This document shows, one piece after another, positions 30,880 to 35,956 of a stretch of 35,956 nucleotides of DNA. The translations under genes and the position numbers were made by a program. Below the pieces are notes generated by a model. It had not been told where the DNA came from. It worked only from the letters and a program-made list of their open reading frames with translations, and did not search any database. Position 1 is the first letter of the stretch. Every line of letters starts with the position of its first letter. This DNA is from Pseudomonadota bacterium (GTDB taxonomy: Bacteria; Pseudomonadota; Alphaproteobacteria; Sphingomonadales; Sphingomonadaceae): positions 1-35,956 of the forward strand of contig JAKPAG010000058.1 in assembly GCA_029779535.1 (NCBI GenBank), read 5' to 3'.

Positions 30880-32577
30880 TCATCCGCCGCGCTTCCACAC
30901 GGTCTGCCCTTCCTTGACCGTCTGCAGCACCTTGATGCCGCGGATCTGGTCAACCGGCGTGGTCAGCGGGTTCTTGTCGATCACCACGAAGTCGGCCAGC
31001 AGCCCGGCCTTGATCCGGCCCTTGCGGTTCTCTTCGAACACCTGATAGGCCGGACCGGTGGTCAGCATCTGCAGGCCCTGCCAGGCGGACAGGCGCTGGT
31101 CGGGGCCGTTGACCACGCCGGTCAGCGACTGGCGGGCCATGCTGGACCACAGCTGGGTGAACGGATCGAGCGGGGTGACCGGCGCATCCGAATGGTTCGA
31201 CGGGTGCAGCCCGGCCTTCAGCGCGGACTGGAACGGGCTGAGCGTTGCCACCACCGCCGCGCTGAAATTGCTGCGGTGGATGTCGGCGAAGTAATAGGTG
31301 TGGTTGCTGAAATAGGCCGGGGCAATGCCGATCCGGGCATAGTCCTTGAGCTGGTCCAGCCGCTGGAATTGCGAGTGGATCACCACCGGGCGGGCATTGT
31401 CCTTCGCCTTGATCCCGACCGCGTCGAAGCCCTTGATCGCCATGTCGATCGCGGCATCGCCGTTGGCGTGGACGAAAATCTGCCAGCCCTTGGCGCGCAC
31501 CTGCTTCGCCTCGGCCTCGAACTGCTCCTGCGTCATGTTCGAAGTGCCGTGCCAGGGCATGTGCCCGTCCGGCGCGCCGTTCCTGTAGTCATTGGTCATG
31601 TAGGCGGTGCGCGCCTGGGGCGAGCCATCGAGGACGAACTTGATCCCCTCCAGCTTCACGTGGCCTTCATAGCTGCCGAACTTGAGTTCCGGGTGCTTGT
31701 CCAGCGCGGGCAGGTTCTGACTGGTCGGCAGCATGGCCAGGTCCAGCTTGAGCCGGCTGGAGGCAGCCGCGCTCTTGAGGAACAGCACGTCGGGCAGGCT
31801 CGATGCGCCGTCCTGCATGTGGGTAAAGCCATTGCTGGCATATTTCAGCTGGGCCGCGTCCATTGCCGCCAGCCGCTGATCGGGGCTGAGCTGCGGCATC
31901 TTCATGTAGACCGGGTAAGCGGCATTCTCGAAGAACACGCCGCTGAGCTTGCCGTCGCTGCCACGCAGGGTGATCCCGCCGGGCGGGTTGGCGCTGTCCT
32001 CGGTGATCCCTGCGGCGGCCATGGCGGCGTGGTTGGTGGCGAGGCCGTGGCCAGTGAAGTGGACCAGCACCACCTTGTAGTCACCCAGCGTGTCCAGTTC
32101 GGCGGCGGTCAGGTGGCGCTTTTCGGCCAGCTTGCCTTCGTCATAGTTCCACGCCACCACCCAGCCGCCCGGCTGGATCCCGCGCGCGGCAATGCCGGCC
32201 TTCAGCGCGGCGATCACCCCGGCCACATCGCGCACCGGCGCGTCGGGATCGCCAAGGTCCACGCCGCTGGCGACCTGCATGGCCATGGCGAAGTGCGAAT
32301 GGGCATCGACGAAGCCGGGCAGCATGGTCGCGCCCTTGAGGTCGTGGTCGGCGGCGTCCGTGCCGGCGATGCGGCGCGCCTGGGCTTCTGCGCCGGCGTA
32401 GACGATCCTGCCGCCGCGTTCGACCACGGCCTGCACTGTCTGCGGACGGTTGCCGTCCATCGTCAGGATCGGACCGCCGTGCCACAGGCTGGCGGGGGCA
32501 GGGGCATCCTTGGCGGCCAGCTGGGTAGACATGGCCAGTGCCAGCAGCAGGGCGCCGGACGGGATCAGCTTCGACAT
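30880..32577 (-). CDS. Exported YtcJ-like amidohydrolase
   Basis: Metal-dependent amidohydrolase of the YtcJ/NfdA-like family, 565 residues. A signal peptide (MSKLIPSGALLLALAMSTQLAA) indicates export to the periplasm. The fold is shown by GFVDAHSHF (the HxH metal motif), IFVHANGDAAIDMAIKGFD, RPVVIHSQFQRLDQL and the late NHSDAPVTPLDPFTQLW metal-binding segment. The C-terminal LLADFVVIDKNPLTTPVDQIR is the usual small beta-domain end. Members hydrolyse N-substituted formamides or similar amides; the substrate here is unknown. It is divergent from the secreted six-cysteine protein. Confidence 0.9.
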   Translation of the reverse strand: MSKLIPSGALLLALAMSTQLAAKDAPAPASLWHGGPILTMDGNRPQTVQAVVERGGRIVYAGAEAQARRIAGTDAADHDLKGATMLPGFVDAHSHFAMAMQVASGVDLGDPDAPVRDVAGVIAALKAGIAARGIQPGGWVVAWNYDEGKLAEKRHLTAAELDTLGDYKVVLVHFTGHGLATNHAAMAAAGITEDSANPPGGITLRGSDGKLSGVFFENAAYPVYMKMPQLSPDQRLAAMDAAQLKYASNGFTHMQDGASSLPDVLFLKSAAASSRLKLDLAMLPTSQNLPALDKHPELKFGSYEGHVKLEGIKFVLDGSPQARTAYMTNDYRNGAPDGHMPWHGTSNMTQEQFEAEAKQVRAKGWQIFVHANGDAAIDMAIKGFDAVGIKAKDNARPVVIHSQFQRLDQLKDYARIGIAPAYFSNHTYYFADIHRSNFSAAVVATLSPFQSALKAGLHPSNHSDAPVTPLDPFTQLWSSMARQSLTGVVNGPDQRLSAWQGLQMLTTGPAYQVFEENRKGRIKAGLLADFVVIDKNPLTTPVDQIRGIKVLQTVKEGQTVWKRGG

Positions 32578-32718
32578 GGGAATTGGGCTCCTCTCCGCCC
32601 GGCACAGTGATACAGCGCGGTGCGGCGCGCAAGCCGCGCCGGTGCCAAGCCCCCTTGCGGCCGGGGCGGGAATGTCCTTTCATGTGCATGGGCGTGCTGA
32701 TCAAATTCGGAGTATTGC

Positions 32719-33516
32719 ATGCTGCGTCCCGCCCTGGCCCTGATCCTGTCCCTCTCGCTCACCGCCCCGGCGCTGGCCGCACAGGACACGGTCCTGCGCG
32801 AACAGCGCGCCGTGACCATCGGCGGCGCGGCCGAAACATGGCAGCTGGTCTGGCAGGGCAAGCCGCGTTCGATCTGCGGGCCGGAAGATGTCGAAACGGC
32901 GATCACCTGCCCGTGCACCGGCTTTGCCTATGGCGAAGTGGGCAAATTGGCGCTGGTGCGCCAGCGCGGCGGACAGGAAGTGGACCGGATGGACCTCGGC
33001 CAGTTGTTCAGCGATTTGCCGGCCGACAATGCGCAGGGACTGGCGGCGATGCCGTGGCGGCCGGTGGCGCCGAAGGATTTCGACCGCGCGGTGGACGGCG
33101 CCTCGCCCGCCTTCCTGGCCGAAGTGGCCCGCCGCCCGGGACCGCGCGTGATGAAGCTGGCCGACTATGACCGGGACGGCACGGCGAGCGAGTTCCTGGT
33201 CCAGGTTGCTGCCGGCCCCTGCGGCCACACCGAATTTGCCGCCGTTGGGGTGGCCAGGGCCAGTGGCAAGCTGCACGCCCTGTCGAGCAAGGCCAATCCC
33301 GGCGTGCCGCTGGTGCTGCTGGCGGCAGCGTGGCGGGCCATGCTGGGGGCCAGGCCGGCGCGGGTGGTGAACTATCCTTGCGGCGATCACGGCGCCGAGC
33401 AGCAGGAGGAACTGGCCGTTTCGGCCCGGGGCGGGGCGATCAGCGCGGCGCGCGTGCTGCGCCAGTGCAGCGATTCCGGCGCGGCAGGGGCCGAACTGGC
33501 GCGCGAGCCGCTGTGA
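32719..33516 (+). CDS. Secreted six-cysteine protein of unknown function
   Basis: Protein of 265 residues with a clear Sec signal peptide (MLRPALALILSLSLTAPALA, cleavage ALA-AQ at 20/21). The mature part has six cysteines (53, 64, 66, 168, 221, 250), so disulphides are likely. ADYDRDGTASEF (about 148-159) is a DxDxDG calcium-loop-like motif, as in FG-GAP or EF-hand-like repeats. GPCGHTEFAAVGVARASGKLHAL follows. No catalytic motif is recognised. It lies between the amidohydrolase (divergent) and the flagellin (same strand, 184 bases downstream). Confidence 0.75.
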   Translation: MLRPALALILSLSLTAPALAAQDTVLREQRAVTIGGAAETWQLVWQGKPRSICGPEDVETAITCPCTGFAYGEVGKLALVRQRGGQEVDRMDLGQLFSDLPADNAQGLAAMPWRPVAPKDFDRAVDGASPAFLAEVARRPGPRVMKLADYDRDGTASEFLVQVAAGPCGHTEFAAVGVARASGKLHALSSKANPGVPLVLLAAAWRAMLGARPARVVNYPCGDHGAEQQEELAVSARGGAISAARVLRQCSDSGAAGAELAREPL

Positions 33517-33564
33517 CGCGAAAATATTTTTCCGCACCTTAAATCACGCAAAATCAGCACTTTG

Positions 33565-33597
33565 ACGGCGCGTTTCGGGCATGCCCAAACGCGCCGT
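33565..33597 (+). terminator. Nested palindrome between the secreted protein and flagellin genes
   Basis: ACGGCGCGTTT (33565-33575) pairs perfectly with AAACGCGCCGT (33587-33597). Between them GGGCATGCCC (33577-33586) is itself a perfect 10-base palindrome, so the whole can form one long stem with a single bulged C. Only TTAA follows, so termination of the upstream gene is possible but the T-run is weak. It lies about 100 bases before the flagellin start, where a structured leader or regulator site is also possible. Confidence 0.55.
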
Positions 33598-33610
33598 TAA
33601 CCATGCGGAT

Positions 33611-33636
33611 TAAAATCGGCCGACGCCTGCCGGTCT
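33611..33636 (+). promoter_or_regulatory. Weak sigma-28-like promoter candidate for flagellin
   Basis: TAAA (33611-33614) followed after 14 bases by GCCGGTCT (33629-33636) resembles the flagellar sigma-28 pattern TAAA-N15-GCCGATAA, with spacing one short and three mismatches in the -10. It is the best match in the flagellin upstream region; no convincing sigma-54 (GG-N10-GC) element was found. Confidence 0.25.
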
Positions 33637-33700
33637 TTCCTCCAGCAGCGGTTCATGGCCCATACCGGCCCCACCCGCTCAACTGTGAAGGGGTAGTACA

Positions 33701-34525
33701 ATGGCTGTCATCAACACCAATATCAGTGCCATCCGGGCGGCCAACGCCTCGGTCGCGGCTGACAAGATGCTGGGCGTCGCGATGGAGCGCCTGTCGACCG
33801 GCAAGCGCATCAACGGCGCCAAGGACGACGCGGCGGGGCTGGCGATTTCCACCACCATGACCGCGCAGGTCCGCGGCATGAACCAGGGCATCCGCAACGC
33901 GAACGACGGCATCTCGCTGTCGCAGACCGCGGACGGGGCGCTGAACGAAGTTTCCAACATGCTCCAGCGTGTGCGTGAATTGGCCGTGCAGTCGGCCTCG
34001 GGCACTTACCAGACCTCGGACCGCACCTACATGCAGTCGGAAGTCACCGCGCTGACCGAACAGATTGACGACGTGCTGTCGAACACCAAGTTCAACGGCA
34101 ACGCGCTGTTTTCCAAGACGGCGGGCACGGACGTGACCTTCGACATCCAGGTCGGGGCGGATTCGGGTGAAACGATCACGCTCACCTCGCTGGCGATCGA
34201 CGGCACCAACATCGACGCAACCGCACTGGACGTAACCACCGCCGCGCTGGCCAGCACCACGATCAACAATGTCGATCTGGCCCTGGCCGACGTCAACGCC
34301 AGCCGCGCCGGGATCGGTGCGGGGCAGAATCGGCTGGAATCGGTGGTCAACAACCTGACCAGCAATTCAACCAACCTGTCCGATGCCCGCAGCCGGATCG
34401 CCGATGCCGACTATTCGGCCGAAACGACCGCGATGGCCAAGGCCCAGATCCTGAGCCAGGCGTCGACCGCGATGATCGCCCAGGCCAACCAGAGCCAGCA
34501 GAACGTGATGTCGCTGCTGCGCTAA
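33701..34525 (+). CDS. Flagellin
   Basis: Structural subunit of the flagellar filament, 274 residues, a short flagellin typical of alphaproteobacteria. The D0/D1 N-terminal helices (INTNISAIRAANASVAADK, then STGKRINGAKDDAAGLAIS and NDGISLSQTADGALNEVSNM) are present. The C-terminal helix ends ILSQASTAMIAQANQSQQNV-MSLLR, as in exported flagellins. The central variable region is small (about residues 145-205). AAGGGG about ten bases upstream supports ATG 33701. No other flagellar gene is in the window, so it stands as a single transcription unit between hairpins. Filament assembly requires the flagellar export system elsewhere in the genome. Confidence 0.95.
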   Translation: MAVINTNISAIRAANASVAADKMLGVAMERLSTGKRINGAKDDAAGLAISTTMTAQVRGMNQGIRNANDGISLSQTADGALNEVSNMLQRVRELAVQSASGTYQTSDRTYMQSEVTALTEQIDDVLSNTKFNGNALFSKTAGTDVTFDIQVGADSGETITLTSLAIDGTNIDATALDVTTAALASTTINNVDLALADVNASRAGIGAGQNRLESVVNNLTSNSTNLSDARSRIADADYSAETTAMAKAQILSQASTAMIAQANQSQQNVMSLLR

Positions 34526-34533
34526 GTGTCCTC

Positions 34534-34551
34534 TCCAGCCTGACGGCTGGA
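34534..34551 (+). terminator. First hairpin after flagellin
   Basis: TCCAGCC (34534-34540) and GGCTGGA (34545-34551) pair perfectly around TGAC, nine bases after the flagellin stop. There is no T-run, so it may protect the mRNA 3' end or assist termination together with the stronger hairpin about 80 bases on. Confidence 0.4.
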
Positions 34552-34628
34552 AGCATCACCGGCCCACTTCGGCCCCGCCGAAGCACAAGTGCGCCAAACC
34601 CGGCTCTTCCCATCATGGGGGCATGATG

Positions 34629-34661
34629 CCGCCGTCCCGCCCTGCGCGGGGCGGCGGTTTT
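34629..34661 (+). terminator. Intrinsic terminator after flagellin
   Basis: CCGCCGTCCCGC (34629-34640) pairs with GCGGGGCGGCGG (34646-34657) with one G-T wobble and a five-base loop, followed directly by TTTT. This is a standard Rho-independent terminator on the plus strand, upstream of lysS. Confidence 0.8.
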
Positions 34662-34701
34662 GCTTGCCTTGGCGCGCCACATCGGGAAAAGGCGCGGGGC
34701 T

Positions 34702-35956
34702 ATGACCGACGCAGATCTCCACGCCGCCGCTCAGGTGTCCAAGGCCTGGCCCTTCGAGGAAGCCCGCAAGCTGCTGAAGCGCTTCCCGGACGGGAAACCG
34801 GGCGGCGAACCCGTGTTGTTCGAAACCGGCTATGGCCCCTCGGGCCTGCCGCATATCGGCACCTTCCAGGAAGTACTGCGCACCACGCTGGTGCGCCGCG
34901 CCTATGAAGTGTTGTCGGGCGGCGCGCCGACCCGGCTGGTTGCCTTCAGCGACGACATGGACGGGCTGCGCAAGGTGCCCGACAACGTCCCCAACCAGGG
35001 CCTGCTGACGGCCTACCTCGGCCACCCGCTGAGCCGGATTCCCGATCCCTTCAACAAGTACGAAAGCTTCGCCCACCACAACAACGCGATGCTGCGCGAA
35101 TTCCTTGACCGCTTCGGGTTCGACTATGAATTTGTCTCGGCCAGCGATCGCTACAATTCGGGCGCGTTCGACGATGCGCTGCGCGGCGTGCTGCGCAATT
35201 TCGGCGCGATCATGGAGGTGATGCTGCCGACCCTGCGCGAGGAACGCCGCAAGACCTATTCGCCGGTCCTGCCGGTCAGCCCCAAGACCCACCAGGTGCT
35301 GCAGGTCCCGGTGGAAGTGGTCGATGCCGAAGCAGGGATCGTCCGCTTCGAGGACCACGGCGAAATGGTCGAAAGCTGTATCCTGGGCGGCAATGCCAAG
35401 CTGCAGTGGAAGGTCGACTGGGCAATGCGCTGGGTCGCGCTGGGCGTCGATTACGAGATGTGCGGCAAGGACCTGACCGATTCCGTGCGCGAAAGCGGCA
35501 AGATCGCGCGCGTGCTTGGCGGCCGCGCCCCCGAAGGCCTGATCTATGAGCTGTTCCTGGACGAGAAGGGCGAGAAGATCTCGAAGTCCAAGGGCAACGG
35601 GCTGACCATCGACCAGTGGCTGACCTATGGCAGCGAGGAAAGCCTGGGCCTCTACCTCTACCGCGAACCCAAGAGCGCCAAGCAGCTCCACGTCGGCGTG
35701 ATCCCGCGCGCGGTCGATGAATACTGGCAGTTCCGCGAAAAGCTGGCCGACCAGCCGATCGAGCAGAAGCTGGGCAACCCGGTGTGGCATCTGCTGCGCG
35801 CCAACGGAGAAAGTGCCACGGGGGGCGAGAAGCTGCCGGTGACTTATGGCCTGCTGCTCAATCTGGTGGGCGTGCTGGGCGCAGGCGCGACTCGCGACCA
35901 GGTGTGGTCGTACCTTGGCAACTATGTCGAGAACGCCGATCCGGCCGCGCATCCCG
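34702..35956 (+). CDS. lysS: Class I lysyl-tRNA synthetase (partial, C-terminus beyond the right edge)
   Basis: Class I (archaeal/alphaproteobacterial type, also called lysK) lysine-tRNA ligase. 418 codons are visible before the window ends. The HIGH-type motif is GPSGLPHIGTF near residue 45 and the KMSKS-type loop is KISKSKGNGL near 295. NAKLQWKVDWAMRWVALGVD and GKDLTDSV are the conserved core between them. This fold is unrelated to the class II LysRS of most bacteria but usual in alphaproteobacteria. Start ATG 34702 gives the usual N-terminus, with GGGGC just upstream. The anticodon-binding helical domain is largely outside. Confidence 0.96.
   Translation, partial: MTDADLHAAAQVSKAWPFEEARKLLKRFPDGKPGGEPVLFETGYGPSGLPHIGTFQEVLRTTLVRRAYEVLSGGAPTRLVAFSDDMDGLRKVPDNVPNQGLLTAYLGHPLSRIPDPFNKYESFAHHNNAMLREFLDRFGFDYEFVSASDRYNSGAFDDALRGVLRNFGAIMEVMLPTLREERRKTYSPVLPVSPKTHQVLQVPVEVVDAEAGIVRFEDHGEMVESCILGGNAKLQWKVDWAMRWVALGVDYEMCGKDLTDSVRESGKIARVLGGRAPEGLIYELFLDEKGEKISKSKGNGLTIDQWLTYGSEESLGLYLYREPKSAKQLHVGVIPRAVDEYWQFREKLADQPIEQKLGNPVWHLLRANGESATGGEKLPVTYGLLLNLVGVLGAGATRDQVWSYLGNYVENADPAAHP

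Noticed and set aside
30814..32610. 598-codon plus-strand frame opposite the amidohydrolase
   Set aside because: Shadow; the minus strand has a signal peptide and metal-binding motifs.

Overview
The window is a high-GC bacterial chromosome segment with almost no free space between genes. The gene set points to Alphaproteobacteria, most likely Sphingomonadales (Novosphingobium/Sphingomonas/Erythrobacter type). The pointers are an atpHAGD operon, an rpmF-plsX-fabH-ihfA-MerR block, a CobT cobaltochelatase subunit, a class I lysyl-tRNA synthetase and a short alphaproteobacterial-type flagellin. Genus is inference; no rRNA or other taxonomic marker is present.

Layout. 1-3945 (minus): F1 ATP synthase genes atpH-atpA-atpG-atpD, with atpD cut by the left edge. 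4105-8076 (plus): a stress/repair block of dienelactone hydrolase, DJ-1/PfpI protein, Ada, CPBP membrane protease and rubrerythrin-like diiron protein. It sits between atpH and priA, which are adjacent in many alphaproteobacteria. 8073-10238 (minus): priA. 10329-14261 (plus): transaldolase-like fsa, cobT and two tandem nitroreductases, the pair preceded by a perfect palindrome. 14310-17246 (plus): cysS, a small exported protein and a D-2-hydroxyacid dehydrogenase. 17240-18454 (minus): a 2OG-Fe(II) oxygenase, an unknown protein and a tiny HTH protein, divergent from an S24/LexA-like regulator (18570-19220). 19398-20509: an MBL-fold hydrolase and a convergent MAPEG protein separated by a strong hairpin. 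20676-23751 (plus): rpmF, plsX, fabH, ihfA and a MerR regulator. 23816-28511: an aldehyde dehydrogenase facing sixA and a DinG-type helicase. 28598-30165 (plus): an adenine-deaminase-type enzyme coupled to a purine phosphoribosyltransferase, a compact salvage pair (adenine to hypoxanthine to IMP). 30166-30830: a visibly AT-richer islet with one orphan membrane-anchored protein. 30880-35956: an exported amidohydrolase, a secreted six-cysteine protein, a lone flagellin with marked hairpins on both sides, and class I lysS running off the right edge.

Most of the window is housekeeping. No CRISPR array, tRNA, rRNA, intact insertion sequence or recognisable defence system was seen, and no stretch over 300 bases lacks a gene. 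The parts most worth a second look are the divergent regulator cluster at 17.2-19.2 kb, the AT-rich islet at 30.2-30.8 kb, the palindromes at 12879, 6644, 17859 and 33565, and the purine salvage pair.
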